Below, in pieces: positions 42,401 to 52,499 of a DNA stretch of 64,000 bases. Under the pieces are notes generated by a model, which was not told the DNA's origin, did not search any database, and saw only the letters and a program-made list of their open reading frames with translations. The stretch is taken from assembly GCA_027972325.1 (NCBI GenBank), contig JAPMOS010000011.1, forward strand, positions 2,501-66,500, in the 5' to 3' direction. Both the position numbers and the translations under genes were made by a program. The DNA comes from Paratrimastix pyriformis (Eukaryota > Preaxostyla > Paratrimastigidae). The first letter of the stretch is position 1; each line of letters starts with the position of its first letter.

Positions 42401-43706
42401 GCGGCATCGGTGTGAACGGAGGGTGGGGGCACTACCGCCGCTAGGGATCGGGCCGTCCCCGACGGACCGTCGTGGCACTGGTCGAAGCAGAAGTTCTCGG
42501 CCACCTGCAGAGGGAAAGGAGTGGTCAGTATGGGGTGGACGGTGGGTGGGATGGGCGAGGCAGACCAGGCACTGCTGGGCGCAGGCGTTGTTCTCGACAT
42601 GGGTGCAGGTCACGCAGCACCGCGAGTAGTCCTGACCACACCCACGCCCACGCCCACGCCCACAGCACCATTCACGCCGATTGGATTTCAGGGTGTGTGT
42701 CACGACTCGGAGTCCAACGTGAGCTCCCTCCCACCCCACCAAACGACCCCACATCGGCACAGAGAGGACGGGCAGGGTGCGCAGCTGAGAGGACGGGCAG
42801 GGGAGCAGAGAGGACGGGCAGGGGAGCAGAGAGGACGGGCAGGGGAGCAGAGAGGACGGGCAGGGGAGCAAGAGGATGCCGCGGGAACGAACCAGGTCGC
42901 ACTTGGCGAGGGCGTCCTGCTTGGCCTGCAGGCAGCGGGCCGGGCACAGGACCGGGTCGACGGCGTCGGGGGGCGGCGCCTGGCCTCCCTGGCCCCCGCA
43001 CCGGGCCCCGCACTGGGCCGCGTCGGTCTCCGTCTGGGCGAGGCACTTCTCCAGGCTCAGGGTGCAGCCCTGCTCGCAGGTGCACCCGGTGGCCGTCTGG
43101 CGGCCGCTGCAGGCAGCCTGGGATGATATCGGTGGATGGAGGGGAGGCAGGAATGATGAGATGATGCGAGTGGGCGGGGGGTGATGAAGACGGCGAAATC
43201 GAGGCACCCGACGTGGGGGCCGACCTGGCAGCCCTGGAAGGAGCCCGCGCATGATCCGGAGCACTGGCGCCGCTCGGCGCGGCACGTCTGGGCGCACTGG
43301 AGGTCGCCGCAGGGGCTGCGCCACCAAGCAGAGGGCGGGCGGAACGGCGTGTCCCGCAGGGGTGTCCATGCGCACCGCGAGGGAGACATTGGAGAGGAGG
43401 AAATCCACGCCAACGGGTTTGCACCAGCAGGGAGAGGGCTGCATGGGGCGCAGTGTGTGTGCCTGTGCCGGCGGACCAGCTCTCGATGCAGTTGAAGTAG
43501 TTTGATGAGCAGCCCTCCTCGCAGGCGAGCACGCCCCTCTGGCACCGGGCCGTGCAGACGTCGGCCTCCTGGCGGCGGGGCGGCGCCTTGACGCTGCCGC
43601 ACCAACACACACATGTGAGCGCGAAGGCACATGGGCACAGACAAGCGGTTGGGGATGGTGGCAATGATGGGCAGACTTCGACTGGGGATCGGAACCTGCA
43701 TCCCAA
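39457..43706 (-). CDS. large cysteine-rich protein with Q/P-rich and DQ-repeat regions
   Basis: I do not recognise the family. At least eight exons each encode short helical Cys-rich units: RRQEADVCTARCQRGVLACE, CAQTCRAERRQCSGSCAGSF, CTCEQGCTLSLEKCLAQT, CPARCLQAKQDALAKC, CVRECESIFDECLSRCGCAM and CIEECDRASAAACPDVC. The pattern is mostly CxxxC. Between them lie a Pro-rich stretch, an Asp/Gln repeat region (units such as QDQGQDQEDQ, about 41740-41880) and a Gln-rich stretch (QQQPGQQQQPGQ). The protein ends QPAPTRPQQ, then a Gly-rich GGGYGSR at 39457. There is no clear signal peptide, and the true N-terminus lies between 43490 and 43884. The stop of the upstream Val-Gln-Pro repeat gene is just upstream on the same strand, and both proteins are Q-rich, so they may work together. 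Confidence 0.6.
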
Positions 43707-43884
43707 GCGCGGGTCCCATCCAACACCCCACCGGACCCACCCAAAGGCACCGCCGTGTCCCCGGCCCGACCCGGAGGGGGATGATGGTGAGATGGGGCCT
43801 CACGATCTCTTCGGAGAACCAGAAAGAGATCACGAGGGGTGGGGGAGCGGGGACGGGTGGGTTGAAGCCGGGGGGGATACCGGC

Positions 43885-46800
43885 TCACTCATCAGCACCC
43901 AGCATGGCCATCACGGCCAGGGTGGCCATCAGACCGGGGGAACTCTGGGCGCCGTCGGGCTGCTGCTGCTGCCGCCGCTGGGCAGGGGCGGCCGCTGCCG
44001 AGGCGTCCTCATTCCCCCCAGGTCCAAAAAAAGACCGGGGGGCCACACCGCGCTGATACATCATCGGCGGGGCCACCCGGGGCTCCTGGGCCGTGTAGTA
44101 GGCGGGCGGCCCGAGGATTTGGCTCGCCCCGGGTAAGACCCCCGGCTGGGGCGCACCGGGTTGCTGCTGCTGCAGTTGGGGGACCACCTGCTGCTGCGGC
44201 ACTTGCTGGGGGAGCTGCTGAAACTGCTGCTGCGGCACTTGCTGGGGGAGCTGCTGCTGAAACTGCTGCTGAGGGAGCTGCTGTTGCTGCAATTGGGGGT
44301 ACTGCTGCTGGTACTGCTCGGCCTGGATGGGCGCGGTCTGGGCCTGGGGCGCCAAGATGGGGACCGTTTGGTGGGCGTAGCTCTGGCCCTGCAGGGCCGT
44401 GGGCAGGGACTGGAGCGCCTCGTACATGTCGTCCTCGTCCATGGCCTCATCGCCCTCCTGCTCGTCGTCATCGTCATCCTCCTCATCGCCGCCATGTTCG
44501 GCCTGCCTTCCGCCCGCGGCTAGGGGCTGCCGGCCGGGCGTGTCGGTGGGCAGCTCAGAGGGGTTGTACCGCAGGCCGCCCTGGCTGTACTGGGCCGGGT
44601 TGCAGATGGGGCAGTTGACCTGGGGAATGGTCCCCCGGAAGTGGGTGCAAGGCGCTGCAGACGGAGAGGCGGCGGAGGGAGGAAGATAGAAAGAAGATGT
44701 GAGGAACGGATGACGAAGCAAGTGTGGCCGGGATGCCGCCGTGTCGGTTTTCCTGTGATTCGGGTGGCCACCGTCCACCGGCGGGCCAGGAGAGGGCACC
44801 GGGGCGGACATTGCTGGATGTAGTTCTCCTGCTGGACCACGGGCTGGAGGACCGGCGTCGTCACGGGGGTCACCACCGGCTGGCGGACTGCAAGGACGAG
44901 GAAGACAACAACAGCGGGACAACGGGCCGTCATCCAGCTGGCACTCGAGGCGTGCGGTGGCGTTGGGAGCGCGAGCACGGGCGAGTGTGGGCTGTGGGCA
45001 TGGACGCAGACTGGGCTGGATGATGGGCTGGGTGCTGGGCTGGAGGATGTTCTCCCGCTGGTAGACGGGCTGCATCACGGGGGTCGTCACGGGCTGCACC
45101 ACCGGCTGTCGGACTGTGCGGAGAGGCCAAAAGCGGGGAAGGGGCGGACCGGGTGAGCACAAGTGGCGGCCAGAGGGCAGACGGACCGGGTTGGTAAATG
45201 GGCTGGGTGGTGGGTTGCACGTAATTCTCCTGCTGCCACACGGGTTGCACGACGGGCGTGGTGACGGGCTGAACGACGGGCTGTCTCACTGCGGCCAGTC
45301 AAAGGGAATGCGACCCGTGGTCAGGTGGTGGTGATGAGAAAGAAGAGGCGGACCGGGCTGGTAAATGGGCTGGGTGGTGGGCTGCACGTAGTTCTCCTGC
45401 TGCCACACGGGATGCACCACCGGGGTCTTCACGGGCTGGATGACGGGCTGCTTAACTGTGGAGACGGTGGTCGGGTCAAATCATGGGTGAGGAGTGGGGG
45501 CGGACCCGGTTGGTAAATGGGCTGGGTGGTGGGCTGGACGTAGTTCTCCTGTTGCCACACTTGTTGCACCACAGGGGTCGTCACGGGCTGGATGACGGGC
45601 TGCTTAACTGCGGAGACGGTGGTCGGGTCAACCAGGAATGGGGATGGGAGGACGGCGGGCGGACCGGGCTGGTAAATGGGCTGGGTGGTGGGTTGCACGT
45701 AGTTCTCCTGCTGCCACACTTGTTGCGTGACGGGGGTCGTCACGGGCTGGATGACGGGCTGCTTGACTGCAGGGGCGAAAAATAAAAGAAAACGCCATCA
45801 GCTCAATGGCCGGAGCGGGCCGCCCAGCTCGGAGGTGAGGGGGGCCAGGAGAACAACGGACCGGGTTGGATGATGGGCTGGGTGGTGGGCTGGATGATGT
45901 TCTCCTGCTGGATCACGGGTTGCACCACGGGGGTCGTCACGCGGTTGACAACGGGCTGCCGGACTGGTGACGAGCGATGGGATAGGCGCGAGGCAGTGAT
46001 GAGAGGGGGCCTCGGCAGGAGGAATGCTGCGACAGACTGGGCTGAACCACGGGCTGGGTGATGTGCTCCACGTAGTTCTCATTGTTCACCACCTCTTGGA
46101 CGAAGGGGTGCGTGATCTCCTGGACAATGGGCTGCCGCACCGGTTGGATCTGCACGGGGGGGGATGATGGTGAGGGTGATGAAGGCGGGGTCAGGTGACG
46201 TTAAAAGAAGCAGCTGCGATCCGAGTCCGAGCGGATCGGGGGGCGGGACATCATGTCCGAACGGACCACCGGCTGGATGGTGCGCTGCACTTGGTACTCG
46301 TTCTCGATCACGGGCTGAATGACCGGCCGTGTGACGGGCGTGATGATCGGCTGTTTGACCGGTTGCACCTAGCAAGACGAGTGAGGGGATGAGAGCGGTG
46401 CTGTGCGAAATGGGATGAAGGCAGACCACAGGTTGAATCTTCTCTTGGATGTAGTTTTCATTCTCCACGACAGGCTGCACCACCGGGGTAATAACCGTGT
46501 TGATGACGGGCTGTTTGACTGGTGGGGGAAACGAGACTCGAGAAAAATTCTTGGATCCCGCACAAACCAGGTTGGATAATCGGCTGGGTAATGTGCTGCT
46601 CTGTACTGCACTCCTGATAGGCGGGAATCACCTGGGCGTCGTAGACGGTCGAGTGGACAACAGGAGGGCGGATCTTGGCGGGCAGCACCACGGCGGGGTT
46701 GGTGCGATAAGACTCCTGATACCCACAGCTGGGCTGAGTAATCGGAGGGTTGCAAACGGGGGACTCTTGCACCACGGGCTGAACGATCGGGGAGTTACAA

Positions 46801-47321
46801 ATCGGGGTGGTGGTGATGGGTGGGTTGGTCGTGATGGGGCACGCTTGGACGGGTGGGGAACACGCCGGGACGGCGGTCTGGAACGAGACGGGAGCTGGTC
46901 AGGCAGTGAGACGATTTCGTGGGTTTGGGGGGGCTTCCAGACCCTCAGATCGCGCAACCACAGGGACAGCGAAGCCAACACGGGGAACTGCAGCAGGGAC
47001 CACTGTTGTGACTCCTGCCGCCAGAGTGGTCGCAATTCCCGGAGCCGGAGGCGGAACCACAGCTGGGGCTAGAGCCGCAGCCGCCGGGGGGCACTGAGCT
47101 GGCCCTGGACCGGGTGGCGGTGGTGCAGCAGCAGCCACCACAGCCTCGGGAGGAACAATCGGAACAGCACGGTCGTATTGCACAACGGCGAAGCGCCTGC
47201 CAGAACGCCCAAAAATGAATGCAGGCGATCGGTAAGGCGAGGGTGGGATAGTGACTTGATCAATCTATCCACGAATAGCCACAGACCCAAGGAGAGGGCA
47301 GCAAAAAAAGACAATGTTCAT
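43885..47321 (-). CDS. Val-Gln-Pro repeat protein, candidate membrane-skeleton component
   Basis: The ATG at 47321 gives MNIVFFCCPLLG; an intron starting GTCTGTGG joins it to RFAVVQYDRAVPIVPPEAVV. A Cys/Pro exon (PACSPPVQACPITTN; SCGYQESYRTNPAVVLP) follows. Then come about ten exons of one 33-35-residue repeat each, of the type VRQPVVQPVTTPV, QPVWQQENYV, QPTTQPIYQP. The C-terminal part has CPICNPAQYSQGGLRYNPSE, an acidic run, a long Gln-rich region with QQQLPQQQFQQQ blocks, and ends TLAVMAMLGADE at 43885. Alternating Val/Pro repeats recall alveolins, articulins and epiplasmins of protist cell cortices, but I do not see their exact motifs, so this is an inference from composition and periodicity. 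The gene may be lineage-specific. Confidence 0.68.
44800..46520 (-). repeat. tandem array of about ten one-exon repeat units
   Basis: Units of about 150-190 bp (exon about 105 bp plus intron) repeat through this stretch, near 46520, 46375, 46150, 45965, 45765, 45611, 45452, 45290, 45114 and 44889. Neighbouring units share intron sequence too (for example GGAGACGGTGGTCGGGTCAA in two successive introns), so exon and intron were duplicated together. Confidence 0.8.
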
Positions 47322-47324
47322 TGA

Positions 47325-47642
47325 TCAACTAAGAGGAGAATCGTTCGAAAGAGGAGTGCAGACCACTAATCGAGGCAAAAAAGCCTGCAAGGTCTCCGAC
47401 TCGTCTTCGTCTTCGTCCGGTTCGTCGTCATCATCGAGATCAGGCTCCTCGTCCTCATTCAACTCTGGATCGTCAGTAGAAACCTCTTCCTCTTCATTCT
47501 GATCTTCTGGGATATTTTCTGTCGGATCTTCATCGGATTTTAAGGCGGAATCATGAAGATAATCGGAATACCACGACGGAAGGACGATAACACGAGCTGA
47601 TACAAACAAAAATAGAAGAAAAGCTACGAAAAGCCTCCTCAT
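47325..47642 (-). CDS. small acidic secreted or membrane-anchored protein
   Basis: The ATG at 47642 starts a strong signal peptide or anchor (MRRLFVAFLLFLFVSARVIV), then a short LPSWYSDYLHDSALKSDED segment and a very acidic region (DDPELNEDEEPDLDDDDEPD). It ends SNDSPLS at a TGA only three bases before the ATG of the Val-Gln-Pro repeat gene on the same strand. No family is recognised. It may be an independent small gene, or an upstream exon or leader of that gene; a GTCTGC donor just before its end would allow splicing. Acidic ER or vesicle proteins look like this, but that is speculation. Confidence 0.48.
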   Translation of the reverse strand: MRRLFVAFLLFLFVSARVIVLPSWYSDYLHDSALKSDEDPTENIPEDQNEEEEVSTDDPELNEDEEPDLDDDDEPDEDEDESETLQAFLPRLVVCTPLSNDSPLS

Positions 47643-47816
47643 CACCAGGAAAATGCTGCCGATCCCTCTTCGGTTTTCAGCGGGTGACACGGCCTGTCTT
47701 CTGTTTTTTACATGGTCGATCTAACCTGACGGGGTGAAGCGACAAGCCGGTGGAAAAATGTGCTGTTAGAGAAACTCGAGGAAAATGTAAAATGCACCCG
47801 ATGGTGGAGGAGCAGC

Positions 47817-50335
47817 TCACTTTTTGACACTGGAAGAAAGCATCCGAAGGACCCGTTGATGATCGATCTGAGGCAGCCAGCCGCGCCGAGTGGCATACCA
47901 GGCGAGAAGGCATAGGAAAGCCAGAAGAACAACCCAAGCACAGAATGGTGCCCCTGTTTGGCGAGAAAAGACTCGTGAGCGAGGAGAGTCGCAAACGAAA
48001 TGTTGGCAGACAGCTGCGGCGCCACTGTTTGGGCTGGGTGACGGCACAAGTCGCGTCGAGTCCCACCGAAGCAATAGGCGGCGCCTTGCCACGAGGAGGC
48101 AGGACAACAGCGTCGGCGTCATCGTTCAGAGCAGGGGCAACATGCGCTCGGAAAGCCAGACTCGTCACCGGGCCTGCAGGGTGTGGCTGCACAGCAGACA
48201 GTTGCAGCGGCGGAAGGACGAACTGGCAGACCTTGCTATAGCCCAGATACTTCCCGGTCGCGTTGTACAGGTAGATTGTACCCGAGGCAATCCCACCCAC
48301 TCCCAAGGCCACAAAACGGCAGTCCGAACTAAGAAACAAAAGGCAAGGCAAAGTGGCAGGTCGGGCGAATGGAGGGGCAATACTGACCTCATATCCCAGC
48401 TAGTGACAATGGCCTCCTCGGGCAGCTGGATGCGAACCCGTTTGGCAGGGCCCACAGCAAAGAAGTCTCCGCCCAGGAGGAGTCGACGCGCTTCCGGCCC
48501 CGGGACCGTCACGGGGCTCCTGGTGTCGGCATGAATCTCCAGGACCGCCAGCACCCCGCGCGCGGCCAGGGCTGCCGGAACGGGGGTGCTGCCCTCGGGC
48601 AGGTGGACAGGCAGCCGGTCCAGGGCGCTCGCGTGGTCGTCGGTCTTCTTCTCCCCCTTCTTCACGGCCTCGTCGGCTCCCTCATGCGGCTTCCTTGGGA
48701 CGGCCGTTGCCGACCCATCGTCGGGCCGGTCGGCGCGGCGGCGCAGTTCGGGCTGGGGCGAGGACCCCGGGGTGCGCGTGGTGGCGGGTGTCTCCCCGTC
48801 GCGGACGGCGGGGGCTTCGAAGAGGCCGCAATCGAAGACCAGTAGCTGGGCGAGGGGCTTCTGCAGGCTCGTCTCGAGGAGGTAGAGCCGGTGAGGGTAG
48901 TGCGGGTCGAACCTGTTCCCATCCCGAACAGCACCAGTCGTAGATGAAACGCAAGTTGAGAGAGACGATCGATGGGCATGCTGACCGGCATCCGCGGAAG
49001 CTGAAACCGGCGGAGGGCTTGATCGAGGCCACTAGAACCCAAGGGTGAGAAGGCCGTGAACCACCTCCAGGAAGGCAGACCCGTCGAGCACTCGGCCACC
49101 GAGTGGAGCGAGGCCGACTGGCCCGAGACGGAGCAGATCTACCGGTAGACGTGTGGTGTGGGTGCGATGCCAGGGGCGCATCCAACAGACCATCTGGTCG
49201 CCCCAAGAGAAGTCCACCTCGCGGATGAGCTCGCCCGGGGGGATGCGCAGCTGAGCGGCCGGGAAGGGCTCCACACGGACGGGGTACCCCTCCACGTCCT
49301 TCGGGATCCCCTGCCCTGCCTCCCGGTACAGATAGCGGGGTGGCAGCGGTACGTCGACCGTCCCCTTCAGAGTTTCCTTCACCTTGGGGTCGGGTAGATA
49401 TTGCTGCAGCGGGGCCGGGAAGGGGCTCTTCTTGCTGTACCGGAGCGCGCCCCCCGGGGCGCGGGCGGCGAAGAGCATCGACCCAACCCCGGTCGTTGGC
49501 GGGGGCTCCTCATCTTTGGGTTCGGGCCGGCTGATCAAGGTCGTGGCCAGCAGGGCGGGAGCGGCGGTGGGAGCCACCGGGCTGGTGGTGAAACGCAGCA
49601 TGGTGGGCAACTCCACCCGGACGGGCGGAGGGACGGGCAGCGGGGCGGGGGGTGTGGGCGGGTGTTCCGCTGGGTGGGCGTGAGTTGCTTCCTCCGATTG
49701 TGAGGTGGACGCAGTTGGGGCTGGAGCAGCATCGCCGCCAGGGGTCTTCACATCAGGCTTTTCCACCTCGGGCGGGGGCGGAGGAGACGCCTCTTCAGGG
49801 GGAGGCGCGGGAGTTTCCATGGGGGTAACGGCCTGTTCGCCCAGTTTTGGCCGGGAGAAGACACGCAGGCTACCATCGGCACCGCCGACAACGAGGTGGG
49901 CCTGGCCCACAGCGAGGGAGCGCTGCCCGAAGAGAAGTGATCAGCTATAACATCAAGTCTCGCAAAGGCGAACCTGGGGAGCCGTGATCATTGAATCCCA
50001 TGACGCCGCAGGGACAAGTTTGCCTTCTGGTCCAAGGGAAAAGATGGCATTTTCGTGGCCGATGCCGCAGATAAGGGCATCCTACGAGACAATCGGAACC
50101 CGGCAGACAACGCGCAGATCCAGACGTGAGTACGAGTCATGCACCATATCGTATTATTGGAAACCCAATGTTCGGCCCGCTTCAGCCCATTGGGTTGAGC
50201 GGGGTCGATTCTGTACATTGACAAGCCATTGAGGACGCCACTTTTGGTGACTCCACCTCCTCCGCCCACAAGAACGGTGTGATCGTCCTTCCATCCCACA
50301 CTATACAGAGGGAACGTTTCACGCTCGGCCATCAT
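47817..50335 (-). CDS. SEC12: SEC12/PREB-like WD40 exchange factor for SAR1
   Basis: The ATG at 50335 starts MMAERETFPLYSVGWKDDHT, then VLVGGGGGVTKSGVLNGL, the N-terminal hallmark of SEC12/PREB (its GGGG K-loop binds potassium and SAR1). WD-type blades follow: DALICGIGHENAIFSL, VGQAHLVVGGADGSLRVF, EAIVTSWDMR and FVALGVGGIASGTIYLYN. The blades are interrupted by a long Pro/Ala-rich insertion between the second and third. Near the C-terminus is a membrane anchor, FCAWVVLLAFLCLLAWYATR, followed by a short lumenal end RMLSSSVKK at 47817. SEC12 sits in the ER membrane and loads SAR1 with GTP to start COPII budding. It diverges from the pyruvate kinase gene with 65 bp between starts. Confidence 0.82.
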
Positions 50336-50400
50336 CGTAAGCTGTCAAACCGCGCTTTGCCGGGTTCTTTCTGCAGTCTTGTTGTTGGAGAACGAGCGAA

Positions 50401-52073
50401 ATGTCCGCCAACCCCTTCACTATCATCGCCACTGTCCCGAATATGGAGCGCGTGGAGGCCATTCTGGGTGCCGAGGGCGCTCGTCCCGATTATTTCCGCC
50501 TCAATCTGTCTCATTGCACTGTCCAGCAGGCCGTTGATTTTCTGACTGCCTATAACCAGCGCTGCGGCGATATTCCCATCTTCCTCGACCTCCAAGGCAG
50601 CAAGATTCGTCTTCTTCGCGAGCAGCCCACCATTACTGTCAATGCGGGTGAGGAAGTCGTCGTCTGCAGTGCCCCGATCGCAGGGAAGACGTGCCTGCTT
50701 GTTGATGGTCTTTCCTTTCTTCTTCTTTTGCTCTTGCAATTATCTCCCAATACAGCCCAGGTGGTCCGGACTTGCATCGAAGCCTGCGGGACCCACCCTT
50801 CCATCACGGCCTTGATCGATGATGGTCTGTCCCTGTTCAGTGTGGGTCGTGGTTCATTCTCACCCAACTCAGGCAAGGTCGAACTGCGTCTCCTTCACCC
50901 AACCTCGGACGCCTTCGGTCTGCTCCCCCCGCCTAATCCCCCGTCTGACTGACCCCGGTCGCATCGCCTAGTGCCTGCCACTGTCGTTCGTGGCGGCAAG
51001 GTTCTGCCCCGCAAGGGCTTCAACCTGTCCCCCCACCCGATCTGCCTGACCACCCTGACCACCGTCGACCACGAGTTCGTCGTCAAGACGCGCGTCTTCC
51101 CCTGCGTCCGCTATGCCCTGTCTGTCGTCGCTTCCCCGGGGTGGTGGGTGGGGTGGGGTGGGGTGGGGTGGGGTGGGGTGGGGTGGAGGGGCGAGCGGGC
51201 CGACACTCCTCCATCAATTCACCACCCGCTTGCACGGGTCGCCACCACCTCGGGGCGATATCCACTCATCGCCAGGTCGTTCGTCTCTGACCCACGGGAG
51301 ATCGTGGCCCTCCGGGAGACGGTCGGCCGGGACGCCCCCTGCAGCCGCCACGCCCGGGGCTGCTTCGTGGCGGCCAAGTTGGAGCGGGCCCTGTCCGTGG
51401 CCGAGACCCGTGCCCTGGGGGCAGTCTCCGACGAGATGTGGCTCTGCCGGGGCGACATGGGCTCCCAGCTGGGCCTCCCTGGCCTGGGTCTGGAGCCGGC
51501 CTCCCTTCCACCGGGGGGGGGGGGGGGGGGGCTGATCAGTGGCGCTGTCAAATTCGGCATCTGCAGCGGGGATTGACCTGGCCGCCGTCCCTTGGGGGCC
51601 CTTGGGCTGGTGCGCTCACGCAACCCCCCCGCCCATGATCCACAGCCCAGTTCTACCGGGCCTTCGTGCACGTGATGCCCTCCTTCGGATGCCCCGTCAT
51701 CCTCGCCGGTCTGTCGACATCCCCCCCTCTCCTCCTTCCCCCGTCGGATATGTCCCCCGCGGCAACTCACCCACGGGACGGTGTCGACATTCCCCCCCCC
51801 CCCCCCCCAGGCGAGGTCCTGGACCACATGCCCATGGCCGGGATCAGCACCCGGTCCGAGGTCTGCCATCTGGCCGACGCCGTCGAGCGGGGCTACACGG
51901 GCTGCGTGCTGTCCAACGAGACCGTCTGCCCGTCGACCGACAACGCCCTGGCCGCCATCCGCCTGGTGCGGGCCGTCACCGCCGCCGCCCAGGCCGACCG
52001 CATCGTCGGCTCGCCCTTCGGCGACTGGTGGGCCGAGGCACAGCGGGCCCTCGCGGAGGCCAAGAAGCACTGA
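50401..52073 (+). CDS. pyruvate kinase lacking the C-terminal domain
   Basis: The ATG at 50401 starts MSANPFTIIATVPNMERVEA. The barrel motifs are FRLNLSHCT (active-site Arg, Asn, Ser), IPIFLDLQGSKIRLLREQ (in place of DTKGPEIR), GGKVLPRKGFNLS, GCFVAAKLERAL (the catalytic Lys and metal Glu of xKIE), MWLCRGDMGSQLGL (metal Asp of ARGDLG) and CPVILAG joined to EVLDHMPMAGISTRSEV. It ends after CPSTDNALAAIRLVRAVTAA and WWAEAQRALAEAKKH, where normal pyruvate kinases still have a C-terminal domain of 100 or more residues. Catalysis looks possible; fructose-bisphosphate type control does not. The intron before the RSFVSDPREI exon has a GGGGT repeat at 51140-51185. Several motifs are off-consensus, so a related but altered function is possible. 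Confidence 0.78.
51140..51185. repeat. GTGGG pentamer repeat in a pyruvate kinase intron
   Basis: About nine GGGGT units in an intron. A simple repeat with no further structure. Confidence 0.75.
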
Positions 52074-52499
52074 GCGGCCGGTGGACATCACCCCCCCCGG
52101 TGGTGGCGCGCACCTCGCTGCTCCCTGACACCTCCCCGGCCCTTGGGAAATGTCTTCCTCGTGGGAGCCGCCCCAACATGAACACGCCCACGGCCCATTC
52201 GCCTTCGGGTCGGTCCAGTTGTTTTGACCCAGCCGTTATGACACCCCACGGGGGGGGGGGGGGGGGGGGGACGCCCAATTAGGATGGTGGGGAGGAGAGG
52301 AGGGAGGGTGTGGTGGTCCCCCATCTCACACGGCCGGGTCAGCTGCCAGGGGGGGGGAGGGGGATGGGGGGGGGGCAACCACCCCGCTCGGTCATGGGTG
52401 CCTGCCGGCCTGGTGGTTGCCACCATCCACCACCTGAGGTGAGGTCCACATTGTGCCAGGCCTGGGTGCGCGCCGTCGGATGTGTGCCGCCTCTCCGCG
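52074..52499. other. convergent region between pyruvate kinase and TFIIH p52
   Basis: No gene is seen. A G homopolymer lies at about 52251-52270. The 3' flanks of two converging genes meet here. Confidence 0.5.
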
